NCBI RefSeq assembly: GCF_002874535.1
Contig: NZ_CP025025.1
Coordinates: forward strand, 2,999,312 to 3,063,311
Source of the DNA: Mesobacillus jeotgali
GTDB taxonomy: Bacteria > Bacillota > Bacilli > Bacillales > Cytobacillaceae
DNA length: 64,000 nucleotides
Direction of reading: 5' to 3'
Position 1 is the first letter of the stretch, and every line of letters starts with the position of its first letter. Of the stretch, positions 7,643 through 16,105 are shown in pieces. The translations under genes and the position numbers were made by a program. The notes under the pieces were generated by a model. The model worked only from the letters and a program-made list of their open reading frames with translations. It was not told the DNA's origin and did no database searches.

Positions 7643-8200
7643 TTAAGCACGAGATACATATGATGCATCTGTTGTGTTGATGACAAGTTTGTCACCCTGG
7701 TTGATGAAGAAAGGAACCTGTACTGTAAGGCCAGTTTCCAATGTAGCAGACTTAGTACCGCCGGAAGAAGTGTCCCCTTTGATACCAGGTTCTGTTTCTG
7801 TTACTTCAAGTTCAACAGTGTTTGGAAGCTCGACACCAAGAGTTTCGTGGCCGAATTGCATGATATATACTTCCATGTTTTCCTTAAGGAATTTTAACTC
7901 ATATTCAATATAAGTGCCTGGCAATTCAATTTGCTCATAAGACTCATTATCCATGAATACGTGCTGGTCACCGCTAGCATACAGGTATTGCATTTTGCGG
8001 TTCTCGATTTGTGCTTTCGCTACTTTCTCACCAGCGCGGAAAGTTTTTTCCTGGATTGCTCCTGTACGAAGGTTGCGAAGCTTTGAGCGCACAAACGCAG
8101 CTCCTTTACCTGGCTTTACGTGTTGGAAATCAAGTACACGCCAAATGCCATTGTCCACTTCGATTGTTAAACCTGTACGAAAATCGTTAACTGAAATCAT
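7643..8200 (-). CDS. efp: Translation elongation factor P
   Basis: EF-P binds between the ribosomal P and E sites and relieves stalling at consecutive prolines. The 185-aa length is the family norm. Three OB-like domains are recognisable. The domain I loop [10 protein letters not shown] carries Lys32, the residue post-translationally modified in many bacteria (5-aminopentanolylation in B. subtilis). The C-terminal [16 protein letters not shown] signature is also present. It lies 21 nt downstream of the proline peptidase gene with AGGAGG upstream, the usual aroQ-yqhT-efp order. Confidence 0.96.
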   Translation of the reverse strand: MISVNDFRTGLTIEVDNGIWRVLDFQHVKPGKGAAFVRSKLRNLRTGAIQEKTFRAGEKVAKAQIENRKMQYLYASGDQHVFMDNESYEQIELPGTYIEYELKFLKENMEVYIMQFGHETLGVELPNTVELEVTETEPGIKGDTSSGGTKSATLETGLTVQVPFFINQGDKLVINTTDASYVSRA

Positions 8201-8221
8201 TATTTGTCCTCCTAATGTGTC

Positions 8222-9283
8222 CTATAATATGATGAGTTCCTTAGTAGAATGTGTCAGTGACTCATTATGGTCTTTCGTAATAACAGTATCATCCTCTATC
8301 CTTACACCGCCAAGTCCAGCAATATAGATTCCTGGCTCAACAGTCACAACCATACCAGTTTCAAGGACGGTATCAGATCTGAAAGAAAGACCAGGTCCTT
8401 CATGTACTTCTAGTCCGATTCCATGGCCTGTAGAGTGGCCAAAATACTCTCCGTATCCTTTTTCCGTGATAAAGTTGCGTGTAAGGGCATCAGCTTCCTT
8501 GCCTGTCATGCCCGGCTTGATGCCTGCCATTCCGCGAAGCTGTGCTTCAAGTACAATATCATAGATTTCCTTTAGCTTGTCTGAAGGGCTGCCTACGGCT
8601 AATGTACGGGTAATATCAGATACATACCCATTATAATATGCACCATAATCCAGGGTTACAAAGTCCCCTGCTTCAATCACCTTGTCACTCGCTACTCCGT
8701 GCGGAAGTGCTGACCGGTAGCCCGAAGCTACAATGATATCGAATGAAGAGGATGTTGCTCCCTGCTTTCTCATGAAGAATTCCAGTTCATTTGATACTTC
8801 CAGCTCAGTCCTGCCCGGACGAATAAACTCAAGTATATGTGTAAACGCAGCATCTGCGATGGCTGCTGCTTCCTTTAATATCTTAATCTCTGAATCAGTC
8901 TTAATCAAGCGTAACTTTTCGATTTCCCCTGATACGGGCACTAATTCAGCTTCCACACCCTTATCGAAAGTTTTATAAGCAGAATATGTAACATGGTTTT
9001 CTTCGAAGCCGAGCTTTTTGATTCCCAGGTTTTTGGCTTGTGCCGCCACTTCATCCTGAATCAGTCCTTTATGCAGGACCACCTCGTAACCTTCGCATTG
9101 TTTTGCAGCCTGCTCGGTGTACCTGAAGTCCGTAATGAATAATGCCTTATCTGCACTGATCAGCACCATGCCGGCAGAACCAGTGAATCCAGTCATATAT
9201 CTGCGGTTGAAATCACTTGTGACCAGCATTCCATCGATTCCGAGCCTTTGAAAGCTCTCACGCAATTTTTGAATTTTTTCCAT
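8222..9283 (-). CDS. yqhT: Xaa-Pro aminopeptidase/dipeptidase family M24 (YqhT-like)
   Basis: A 353-aa cytoplasmic metallopeptidase cleaving Xaa-Pro bonds. The N-terminal creatinase-like domain occupies about residues 1-125. The pita-bread catalytic domain follows. Metal ligands visible are the two aspartates in DYGAYYNGYVSDITRT, the histidine in GHSTGHGIGLEVHEGPG, and glutamates in VTVEPGIYI and VRIEDD. The gene lies between aroQ (3 nt upstream) and efp. A peptidase for proline peptides next to the factor that helps translate proline runs is a recurrent arrangement in Firmicutes. B. subtilis calls it yqhT; annotation as PepQ or PapA is equally possible. Confidence 0.92.
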   Translation of the reverse strand: MEKIQKLRESFQRLGIDGMLVTSDFNRRYMTGFTGSAGMVLISADKALFITDFRYTEQAAKQCEGYEVVLHKGLIQDEVAAQAKNLGIKKLGFEENHVTYSAYKTFDKGVEAELVPVSGEIEKLRLIKTDSEIKILKEAAAIADAAFTHILEFIRPGRTELEVSNELEFFMRKQGATSSSFDIIVASGYRSALPHGVASDKVIEAGDFVTLDYGAYYNGYVSDITRTLAVGSPSDKLKEIYDIVLEAQLRGMAGIKPGMTGKEADALTRNFITEKGYGEYFGHSTGHGIGLEVHEGPGLSFRSDTVLETGMVVTVEPGIYIAGLGGVRIEDDTVITKDHNESLTHSTKELIIL

Positions 9284-9286
9284 AAC

Positions 9287-9733
9287 CTATTCCTCCCCTT
9301 TTGCTTCTCTTTTGAATGCTTCAAGCGCCAATTCATAGCCAAGAAAGCCTAGACCTGCAATTTGTCCCTTTGATACTGGAGCAATCACCGAATTGTGCCT
9401 GAATTCTTCTCTTTGATAAACATTGGAAATATGTACTTCGATAACGGGACAATTAATCCCTGCAATCGCATCCCTGATGGCGTAGCTATAATGCGTGAAG
9501 GCTCCTGGGTTAAAAATAATGCCATCCATACCAGTGTCTTCTGCATCATGGAGTTTGTCAATCAGGTCTCCTTCATGATTCGATTGGAAGCATGTAACCT
9601 CAATCTGGCTTTCCATTCCAAGGTGGACCATCCGTTTTTCCAAATCCTCCAAACTACTGACACCGTAAATTCCTGGTTCTCTTTTTCCCAGACGGTTCAA
9701 GTTTGGGCCATTGAGCATAAGTATTTTTTTCAT
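9287..9733 (-). CDS. aroQ: 3-dehydroquinate dehydratase, type II
   Basis: Third step of the shikimate pathway: 3-dehydroquinate to 3-dehydroshikimate. From the ATG at 9733 the protein is 148 aa, the size of type II enzymes. Motifs are NGPNLNRLGKREPGIYG with the catalytic tyrosine, NPGAFTHYSYAIRDA, and EVHISNVYQREEFRHNS with the active-site His. The open frame extends upstream, but GGGAG at 9740-9744 and the homologous N-terminus MKKILMLNGPN fix the start here. A terminator-like hairpin ends just before this ribosome binding site. Shikimate kinase (aroK) is elsewhere in the window at 25433. Confidence 0.95.
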   Translation of the reverse strand: MKKILMLNGPNLNRLGKREPGIYGVSSLEDLEKRMVHLGMESQIEVTCFQSNHEGDLIDKLHDAEDTGMDGIIFNPGAFTHYSYAIRDAIAGINCPVIEVHISNVYQREEFRHNSVIAPVSKGQIAGLGFLGYELALEAFKREAKGEE

Positions 9734-9746
9734 GACAGGCTCCCGT

Positions 9747-9774
9747 AAAAAAAGAATGTTCAATAAGAACATTC
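9747..9774 (-). terminator. Hairpin with T-run between yqhR and aroQ (terminator or attenuator)
   Basis: Perfect 8-bp stem GAATGTTC / GAACATTC with a 5-base loop, followed on the minus strand by seven Ts. It lies 37 nt after the yqhR stop and ends only 13 nt before the aroQ start codon, next to the GGGAG site. It probably ends yqhR transcription; any aroQ message started upstream must read through it. Confidence 0.7.
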
Positions 9775-9811
9775 TATCACAATTGATTTCGTTAAAACTA
9801 CCACGAGACGC

Positions 9812-10327
9812 TCAGGAGGTAACTTCTTGCTGATTATTTTCACTGTTGCGATTTTCATTTTCTTCATATGATATTGAATAACCAACAAAAACACCGTAAA
9901 GAACATAAAAGCAAATCGATGTGATCAACGTGTTCTTTGACAAGTCCCAGAACGGTTTAATACCAGGAAACAGCGGATTGAGCACATAGAAAACAAGGAA
10001 AAACAGCGCCAACCCAAATGCTGCACCTGCCCATATGGACTTAAGCTTTCTCATTGCTGCATAATACAAAAGAGCCGCGCCAGTTGAAAAAAGACCAATA
10101 ACTAAAATAGATATAACCGTACCGAGCCATTGCTCCTTCCATTCACCCAGAGCCCATGGCTCGAGAATGACATTCGGACGAATCTCAGTAAAGTGAAAGA
10201 CATAGGCTAAATAAGCAAGCGCACTCCAAAAAACCCCTCCAAACAACCCGGTAATGATGCACATCGCGATAAAAGACATTGGTTTTTCCCTTTGATTCTG
10301 TTCAAGGTTTTCATGATTTTCTGCCAT
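9812..10327 (-). CDS. yqhR: YqhR/FigP family membrane protein
   Basis: A 171-aa protein with about four transmembrane helices (roughly residues 18-42, 64-88, 97-118, 132-152) after a polar N-terminus, and an acidic, Asn/Gln-rich tail. It matches YqhR, which occupies the same place next to aroQ (yqhS) in B. subtilis. From memory of the literature, YqhR was renamed FigP, a partner of the germination ion channel SpoVAF. The ATG at 10327 has GGAGGTG 8 nt upstream; upstream in-frame sequence is not needed. A sigma-G-like -10 element (CATACTA) lies 19 bp further up, which fits forespore expression. Confidence 0.85.
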   Translation of the reverse strand: MAENHENLEQNQREKPMSFIAMCIITGLFGGVFWSALAYLAYVFHFTEIRPNVILEPWALGEWKEQWLGTVISILVIGLFSTGAALLYYAAMRKLKSIWAGAAFGLALFFLVFYVLNPLFPGIKPFWDLSKNTLITSICFYVLYGVFVGYSISYEENENRNSENNQQEVTS

Positions 10328-10345
10328 TAGTTGCACCTCCATACT

Positions 10346-10376
10346 TAGTATGTCCCGGACAGACCAATCAATTGCA
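10346..10376 (-). promoter_or_regulatory. Putative sigma-G promoter of yqhR
   Basis: On the minus strand a perfect sigma-G -10, CATACTA (10346-10352), is preceded after 18 nt by TGCAAT (10371-10376), a weak -35. It sits directly upstream of the yqhR ribosome binding site. The CATACTA is part of a short palindrome, so chance is not excluded. Confidence 0.45.
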
Positions 10377-10621
10377 CATCTGGAAAAATTGTTGCATAGG
10401 CTGTCCTCTATATAGAGGTTTGTGCTAATTTTTAGTAAAATAAGAGTAACTGAACAAGTGGCTGCATTAATATGAAATGTGAATCTCTCGTTTAAAGCGC
10501 TTTTAAAAAGGAAAAAGTAGCAGGAGAAGAGTATAAAATCAGAGAATTTGTATAAAGTAATCGTTGGCAAGTTTAAAAGCTGGAAAAATTGCTCATGATG
10601 CTAGTAGGGAGGTGGCTTTCA

Positions 10622-10993
10622 TTGAAGAATCGTACTTCTACGTATATTGTTTCAGGACTGATCGTTCTTGCAATCTTTGGTTTCGCCTTTAAGTTATTTA
10701 CCGATCCATTAAGTATCCTTATAATGCTTGCAACAATCGCCCTGGTTGGTGCGTTAATTTATTTCCTTGTAACCCGCCTGACAAGTTCGAGTTCGGGAAG
10801 ACAGCAGCAACGTGCATTCCAAAAGGCTGCGAAGCGTTCCAAAAAGCGGTTTCAGACAAAAGACGCTAATACTTCCTCTAAACGATCAAAAATAAAGTCG
10901 CTCGCATCCGCGCGCAACAAAAAGAAGGATGCGTCACATTTAACGGTCATAGACGGTAAAAAGAGCAGAAAAAAAAATCGGGCTTCGTTCTAA
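10622..10993 (+). CDS. yqhP: YqhP/SA1362 family membrane protein
   Basis: A 123-aa protein with two transmembrane helices (about residues 7-24 and 32-50), then a very basic tail rich in K, R, S and Q. It matches the SA1362/YqhP family, found divergent from yqhR. Function unknown. GGGAGGTGG at 10607-10615 lies 6 nt before TTG 10622, so I take that TTG (protein begins KNRTSTYIVSG after the start) rather than upstream in-frame ATGs. Its stop codon lies within the loop of its terminator. Confidence 0.75.
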   Translation: MKNRTSTYIVSGLIVLAIFGFAFKLFTDPLSILIMLATIALVGALIYFLVTRLTSSSSGRQQQRAFQKAAKRSKKRFQTKDANTSSKRSKIKSLASARNKKKDASHLTVIDGKKSRKKNRASF

Positions 10994-11005
10994 GCTCGAT
11001 TTTTT
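10973..11005 (+). terminator. Terminator of yqhP
   Basis: Stem AAAATCGGGCTT / AAGCTCGATTTT with one G-T pair and a 6-base loop that contains the stop codon, followed by Ts. Confidence 0.8.
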
Positions 11006-11084
11006 GTGTTTTATTAAGGCTGTTCTTTTTCTAGCCTTTATTGCTTTCGCACTTGAAGTGAAAGTTTTTACGGACGGGCTTTAG

Positions 11085-11969
11085 TTAATAGCACCAGGAT
11101 TTAAAAAACTTTTCAGCATTCGTTTTTCCCAGAGCAATTAATTCCAGTTTCTTCTCATCGGAAAGCTGGAATTCAGTAGTCAAGTTCCCTTCCATCGGAA
11201 TGAAAATGATATTTTTTTCATGTTTTCTCGAAATATATCGGGAATCATGAGCATCCTTCATTGTTTCAAACAAAGCTTCGAACATCTGCAGGGCATTCTT
11301 GATATTGTTTGTCGGCTGCTGTATTAAATTTTGGCTGAGCTTGACACCCAGTACTGGCCGGACTTTTTTCACATTATCCTTATCAAATAACCACATCGGA
11401 AAATTGCTTAACACTCCCCCATCCACCACAATATTGGATCCGACCCGATCACGCAGTTTCACGGGCTCGAAAAAGAATGGGAGACTGCAGCTCATCCGGA
11501 TTGCTCTTGCTACAGGAAAATTCCTTGGATCAACACCATACTTCGGAAGATCATCCGGCAGAATGAGCAGCCTTCCATTGGTAAGATCTGATGCGATAAT
11601 CCTCAATGCATCCGGAGCGAGGTCACCAAAAGTGCGCAGCCCTCTGGCAGCCAATACTTCAGCTATCCAGCACTCCAATTCGTCACCTTTATAAAGACCC
11701 AGCCGCCAGTATACAAAAAGCCACTTGGTCAACGCTGATGGGAAGACCGTTTTTCTCGAATCGAGAAATTTCTTCAGGTCGAGTTCATCCAAAAGGTTGG
11801 CCATCTCTGTGCTAGTGTAGCCAGCGGCGATCAAGCCAGCTATCAATGAACCCGCACTAGTTCCGGCAACCCTTTTAAAACGGAATCCCCGTTCTTCGAT
11901 TGCGGCACAGGCACCCACCAATGCTAATCCTTTAATTCCTCCGCCGGAAAAAACGCCGTCAATATACAT
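11085..11969 (-). CDS. yqhO: Patatin-like phospholipase family protein (YqhO-like)
   Basis: A 294-aa acyl hydrolase of the patatin family. It shows the glycine-rich oxyanion loop GGGIKGLALVG near the N-terminus, the nucleophile elbow GTSAGS (Ser at about residue 37), and the catalytic Asp in DGGVLSNFP (about residue 190). Family enzymes hydrolyse phospholipids or other acyl esters with a Ser-Asp dyad; the physiological substrate is unknown. No signal peptide is present, so it is probably cytoplasmic or membrane-associated. The ATG at 11969 has GGGAG 8 nt upstream; the in-frame GTG at 11978 overlaps that site. It lies downstream of splB in the same direction. Confidence 0.88.
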   Translation of the reverse strand: MYIDGVFSGGGIKGLALVGACAAIEERGFRFKRVAGTSAGSLIAGLIAAGYTSTEMANLLDELDLKKFLDSRKTVFPSALTKWLFVYWRLGLYKGDELECWIAEVLAARGLRTFGDLAPDALRIIASDLTNGRLLILPDDLPKYGVDPRNFPVARAIRMSCSLPFFFEPVKLRDRVGSNIVVDGGVLSNFPMWLFDKDNVKKVRPVLGVKLSQNLIQQPTNNIKNALQMFEALFETMKDAHDSRYISRKHEKNIIFIPMEGNLTTEFQLSDEKKLELIALGKTNAEKFFKSWCY

Positions 11970-12061
11970 ATGAGCCACTCCCGTCGATGTAATCCCATCT
12001 TTACATCTTTAAGCGCTCGGATTGTAAAATAGTACGGCGTACAAGTTAAAAAATTTCAGCT

Positions 12062-13087
12062 TTATGTGAAATATTGAATTTCTGCTTCAGGAAAAAACGA
12101 ATGAATATAACCGCGAATCGTTTCTTCAAGATCCTTCGCTTCATCCGTCTGATAGACGTACTTACCAATTCCGTATCGTCCCCATTTATATTTTCTCTTT
12201 TCTTCGTCCATTTCAAGTTTGGATTTAGGATACCGTTTCTGGATCACATTTTTTGCAGGCTTAGTGAAGCGGTGCTGGATGAGTTCAAAGCTTAAGCCGG
12301 TAAGGTCGATTCCCTCGAGGGAATGGCTGAGTCTCTCGAATAATTCGTGATAGCCCTCCCTCCAACCTTCATGGATATAAATTGGCGCAACGATGAAGCC
12401 AAGAGGGTAGCCTGCTTGCGCGACCTTTCTGGCAGCCTCCAGCCTTTCATCAAAGGAAGAAGTTCCTGGTTCAAAGTGCTTGATCACATAACGGGCATTG
12501 ACGCTGAAACGGAACCTTGTTTTGCCATTATGCTTCGCATCCAGCAAATGATCGACATGGTGGTACTTCGTTACAAACCGCAATTCTCCATACTCCGTCT
12601 GGCCTATGAATTCAATTGTTTTCTTCAAAGCATGTGTTAAATGGTCAATCCCGACAATGTCCGATGTACAGGCAGCTTCGAATCTGGTGATTTCCGGTTT
12701 TCTTTCCTCCATATATTTTAGTGCCTGGTCAAAAATGTCATCGAGATTCACATAGGTACGAATATATGGCTTGCTGCCAAGAGTGGTCTGCAAATAACAA
12801 TAATGGCAGTGGCCCATGCAACCGGTAGCAAGCGGGATGGCATATTCGGCAGACGGCTTGGAGGTATCGAATTTTAATGTTTTCCTTACACCTACAACGA
12901 GAGTCGATTTTGCATTCCGGTATTGCTGCAATTCATTATCACCCGGGATGCCTCGGACCTGATTGTGTGAAGTAGTCTCCCTGATTTCAAGACCCATTTT
13001 CTCGAACTTTTCCTTCAACTCCCGGCCAAGCGGGTAATCCAGAGCCCTTGGCTCAATATATACAAGCTGTGGTACAAAAGCTTTCAT
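12062..13087 (-). CDS. splB: Spore photoproduct lyase
   Basis: Radical-SAM enzyme that repairs the thymine dimer spore photoproduct during germination. From the ATG at 13087 it is 341 aa. The cluster motif CMGHCHYC gives Cys90, Cys94 and Cys97 for [4Fe-4S]/SAM, and Cys140 (RFEAACTSD) is the H-donor cysteine; this numbering equals that of the Geobacillus enzyme, which supports the start. An ATG two codons upstream is too close to the GAGG site. A sigma-G-type -10 (CATACTA) lies about 38 bp upstream. No splA-like gene precedes it, unlike B. subtilis splAB. It is immediately downstream of nrdJ and its terminator. Confidence 0.96.
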   Translation of the reverse strand: MKAFVPQLVYIEPRALDYPLGRELKEKFEKMGLEIRETTSHNQVRGIPGDNELQQYRNAKSTLVVGVRKTLKFDTSKPSAEYAIPLATGCMGHCHYCYLQTTLGSKPYIRTYVNLDDIFDQALKYMEERKPEITRFEAACTSDIVGIDHLTHALKKTIEFIGQTEYGELRFVTKYHHVDHLLDAKHNGKTRFRFSVNARYVIKHFEPGTSSFDERLEAARKVAQAGYPLGFIVAPIYIHEGWREGYHELFERLSHSLEGIDLTGLSFELIQHRFTKPAKNVIQKRYPKSKLEMDEEKRKYKWGRYGIGKYVYQTDEAKDLEETIRGYIHSFFPEAEIQYFT

Positions 13088-13124
13088 TTTCATTTCCTCA
13101 TTTCATTCCATTAGTCTGTATTGT

Positions 13125-13131
13125 TAGTATG
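13125..13131 (-). promoter_or_regulatory. Sigma-G-like -10 element upstream of splB
   Basis: CATACTA on the minus strand, between the nrdJ terminator and the splB start. It is a perfect sigma-G -10, and splB is a known sigma-G gene in B. subtilis. No convincing -35 is visible at 17-18 nt, so the call rests on the -10 and context. Confidence 0.4.
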
Positions 13132-13141
13132 GACAGAAATG

Positions 13142-13177
13142 AAAAAAGAGGATGGAAAAAATTTTTCCATCCTCTTT
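13142..13177 (-). terminator. Terminator of nrdJ
   Basis: Perfect 16-bp inverted repeat AAAGAGGATGGAAAAA / TTTTTCCATCCTCTTT with a 1-base centre, followed on the minus strand by Ts, 9 bp after the nrdJ stop. Confidence 0.85.
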
Positions 13178-13185
13178 AGGTCATA

Positions 13186-14304
13186 TTATAAACCACATTT
13201 TAGCTGTGCGTTACAGTTTGTGCATGTGTTGCAGCCGCCGATTTCTTTTACTTCACCTTTGCGGCAGACAGGGCATGTATTGCCGACTTCGGAGCCAATC
13301 GTTACGTTGGTAGAACGCAATTCATTGATTGTATCGACAAGGACAACATGCTGCTTTTGTCTTTCTTTCTTATCGATCTCCTCTTCCATCGTGTTTTCTT
13401 CCGCTTTAAGCGTCAGTACCTGTGAATCGCGGGAGCCGTCAACATAAACCGTACCACCCTTCGCGCCGCCTTTGTAGAGGCGCTCATATACCTTTTCAAC
13501 CTGTTCTACGCTATAGCCTTTCGGTGCGTTGACCGTCTTGCTGATCGAGCTGTCAATCCAGCGCTGGATGACACATTGAACATCAGCATGTGCTTCAGGA
13601 GCCAATTCCATTGCTGAGACGAACCAGTTCGGCAGGTTCTCAGGATCAGCTTCAGGATTGCGGTCAAGATATTCCTGAACGATATCAGCCTTCACTTCGA
13701 TGAACTTGCCAAGGCGGCCGCTACGGAAGTAAGAGAAGCTGAAGTAAGGCTCAAGGCCTGTTGAAACGCCAACCATTGTTCCAGTTGATCCCGTCGGAGC
13801 AACAGTCAGCAAGTGTGAGTTGCGAATTCCGTTTTCAAGGATCGACTCACAAATATCTTCAGGCATTTTCTTCATAAAGCCTGTATTTGTGAATGCCTGG
13901 CGAAGCCTGTTTGTTTCTTCTTCTGTATCGCCTTGAAGGAATGGGAAGCTGCCTTTTTCCTTCCCAAGTTCAACAGAAGCTCTGTAGGCAGAAGTCGCAA
14001 TTGTTTCAAATACCTGATCGACAAGCTGGTTTCCTTCTTCAGAACCGTATTCTGTTTCACAGTAAATCAGAAGGTCATGAAGTCCCATGACCCCAAGACC
14101 GACACGGCGTTCACCCAATGCTTGTCTCTTATTATCTTCAAGGAAGTAAGGAGTCGCATCGATGACATTGTCCTGCATACGAACACCGACTTCTACAGTA
14201 CGCTTCAATTTTTCAAAGTTAACCGTCTTTGTATCCTTGTCCGCCATTTCTGCAAGATTCACAGCAGCGAGGTTGCAGACAGAGTTTGGTGCGAGAGGCT
14301 GTTC
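13186..14304 (-). CDS. nrdJ: Class II ribonucleotide reductase, exon 2
   Basis: C-terminal 372 codons of the adenosylcobalamin-dependent ribonucleotide reductase, starting with EQPLAPNSVCNL and ending with a cysteine-rich tail (CPVCRKGE...CNTCTNC...CGL) that resembles the zinc-ribbon or redox-active C-terminus of NrdJ. The segment ATVAPTGSTGTMVGVSTGLEP-type (TVAPTGSTGTM) is the conserved active-site loop. Taken alone this frame appears to begin at an ATG at 14307, but that ATG is formed by the last three bases of the intron and is not a start. Joining 15993-14554 to 14304-13186 keeps the frame and gives 852 aa, normal for NrdJ. Confidence 0.93.
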   Translation of the reverse strand, partial: EQPLAPNSVCNLAAVNLAEMADKDTKTVNFEKLKRTVEVGVRMQDNVIDATPYFLEDNKRQALGERRVGLGVMGLHDLLIYCETEYGSEEGNQLVDQVFETIATSAYRASVELGKEKGSFPFLQGDTEEETNRLRQAFTNTGFMKKMPEDICESILENGIRNSHLLTVAPTGSTGTMVGVSTGLEPYFSFSYFRSGRLGKFIEVKADIVQEYLDRNPEADPENLPNWFVSAMELAPEAHADVQCVIQRWIDSSISKTVNAPKGYSVEQVEKVYERLYKGGAKGGTVYVDGSRDSQVLTLKAEENTMEEEIDKKERQKQHVVLVDTINELRSTNVTIGSEVGNTCPVCRKGEVKEIGGCNTCTNCNAQLKCGL

Positions 14305-14553
14305 CATTTTGTTATCCTAAAGGCTTTTTATCCCTTAGTTCTAACGGTTCGTTTCCCGTTAGTTCAGCATATCTTTTCAATGCTTTGTGGCATTGTTGCG
14401 GCCTCGTGGATGGATTATATTCTGCTCACGCAGGTTCACCATCTATGCGTTGCCCCTGACCTTGTTTTTACCCAAGGCCTTCGGTTCGGATTCCCATCTC
14501 AGGGTTCCCGCTTCATTCCGCAATTTTTAACGTGAGGCAAACTAAGCTACTCT
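14305..14553 (-). ncRNA. Group I self-splicing intron in nrdJ, no ORF
   Basis: A 249-nt insertion splits nrdJ between GGT (Gly480) and GAA (Glu). The upstream exon ends in U and the intron ends in G, the group I rule. P1: exon CGTGTGGT pairs with intron GCCTCACG (one mismatch, U-G at the splice site). P10: intron GTTT pairs with exon-2 GAAC. P7: GCATA in CAACGCATAGATGG (R) pairs with TATGC in AAAAGATATGC (S); both look like classical R and S elements. P8: CAATGC / GCATTG. P9: CTAACGG / CCGTTAG. Precise removal restores TNPCGEQPLAPNSVCNL. In-frame stops exclude an intein. No homing endonuclease is present, so it is a minimal intron, probably immobile by itself. Confidence 0.93.
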
Positions 14554-15993
14554 ACCACACGGATTTGTCGCTACAACTTTCTGTCCATATGCCTGTGCAT
14601 TTGTCATGTCATTGGCATTATCGATAAAGAAAATTCCTGGTTCTGCTGAGTATGTCGCACAGATATTGATCAGGTTCCAAAGTTCTTTTGCTTTGATTTT
14701 TCTATAGGTACGCACTTTATATCCGAGCTTTTCCCACTCGCGAACGTCACCGAACTTATGCCATTCTTCGTTATAAATCTTCATTGTCTCAGCATCATAG
14801 CTTTCCACATCAGGGAAGCGAAGTTCATAATCAGCATCATTTTCAACTGCATCCATGAAATCCTTTGTCAGGGTGACCGAAATATTCGCACCTGTAAGGA
14901 ATTCTGAGTTATGGACGGTATATGTTCCGCCTGTTGCAAGCTTTTCTTCAGCCGCTTTGATAATATCAGCGCTGAATCCACCGTATCCAGGAATGCTCTT
15001 ATAGTTCACGATTCCCTGATACATTGCTTCTTCCTGCAAAGTCAGCGGTGTGAATTTTAATTTCTCTTTCGCCATTCTCTTGATTGATTCATCGTTTGTG
15101 TTTTCAATCAGGAAGCGTAGGATCCTTGGATTTTGCATTTTAGAAATAATGAATTCCACAATGTCAGGATGCCAGTCAGAAAGCATGATCATCTGTGCCC
15201 CACGTCTTGACCCGCCCTGCTCAACTAAATGTGTCAGCTTGGCGATGTCATCAAGCCATGAGACTGAACCGGATGATTTTCCGTTAACTCCTTTGGCAAG
15301 AGTGTTGCGCGGTCTTAGCGTCGAACCATTCGTTCCTACTCCGCCGCCTCGGCTCATGATTTCCATGACCTGTTTTCGGTGCTCGGAGATGCCTTCGCGT
15401 GAATCTTTTACGAATGGCATGACATAACAGTTGAAGTAGGTAACATCTGTTTCAGCGCCTGCTCCGTAAAGAACACGGCCTGCCGGGATGAAGTTCATTG
15501 ATACAAGCTCTTGATAGAATTTCTCGAACCATTCCTGGCGCTTCTCTTCTGTTTTTTCCACAGCTGCCAGCCCTGTGGCATTACGTTTGGCGATTTGCTC
15601 ATAGAATACTTCCAGCGGCTTTTCGATGACGTCCAGTGACTTTGTGATCACGCCGGTTGCTGCTTCTTCAGGGTCATCCAGCACACCGCGGAATTCTTCG
15701 TCTACAAGCACTTTAGCTTTCTTATTTTCCCAATCAATATCTTGAATGAATCCAAGTCCGCGTGCCGGAAACTTTGGGTCCTCTTTGATGGTGAGGACGA
15801 CGAAATCCCCATTTGATAGAGTGATTTTTTCAGTATCTTTAAAAGTATAGCGGTCCAGCATGACTAGTCGGGAGACGCCTTTGTGGGTAAGTTTCATGTC
15901 AGGGGTAATCGGGTGAACCTGCGGAAACAACTTAATATCCTTGTTCAGGCTTTCAACATCCAGGCTCATTTTTTGTCCAATAGTTACAGACAT
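14554..15993 (-). CDS. nrdJ: Class II (B12-dependent) ribonucleotide reductase, exon 1
   Basis: N-terminal 480 codons of NrdJ, which reduces ribonucleotides to deoxyribonucleotides using adenosylcobalamin and works with or without oxygen. Visible features: an N-terminal nucleotide-binding region, TYFNCYVMPFVKDSREGI with the first redox cysteine, SRGGGVGTNGSTLRPRNT, and VVATNPCG at the end, whose Cys479 is in the position usually assigned as the thiyl-radical cysteine. AAGGAG precedes the ATG at 15993. The intron follows directly after the Gly codon of that motif. B. subtilis relies on class Ib NrdEF instead, so this gene distinguishes the lineage. Confidence 0.94.
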
Positions 15994-16105
15994 TTCTACA
16001 ACTCCTTCTAAGTTTTAAATCTTTTCTCTAATGTATTACTAGAAGTATGTAATTCTAGCTGCATTTTTGAATTACCCTTACGTTATCATATCAAAACACC
16101 AAAAA

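Noticed and set aside
13186-15993. nrdJ as two separate genes, a frameshifted pseudogene or an intein-containing gene
   Set aside because: The 249-nt insert has group I pairings and exact removal restores the reading frame and conserved motif; in-frame stops exclude an intein, and the ATG at the start of the second part is intron sequence.
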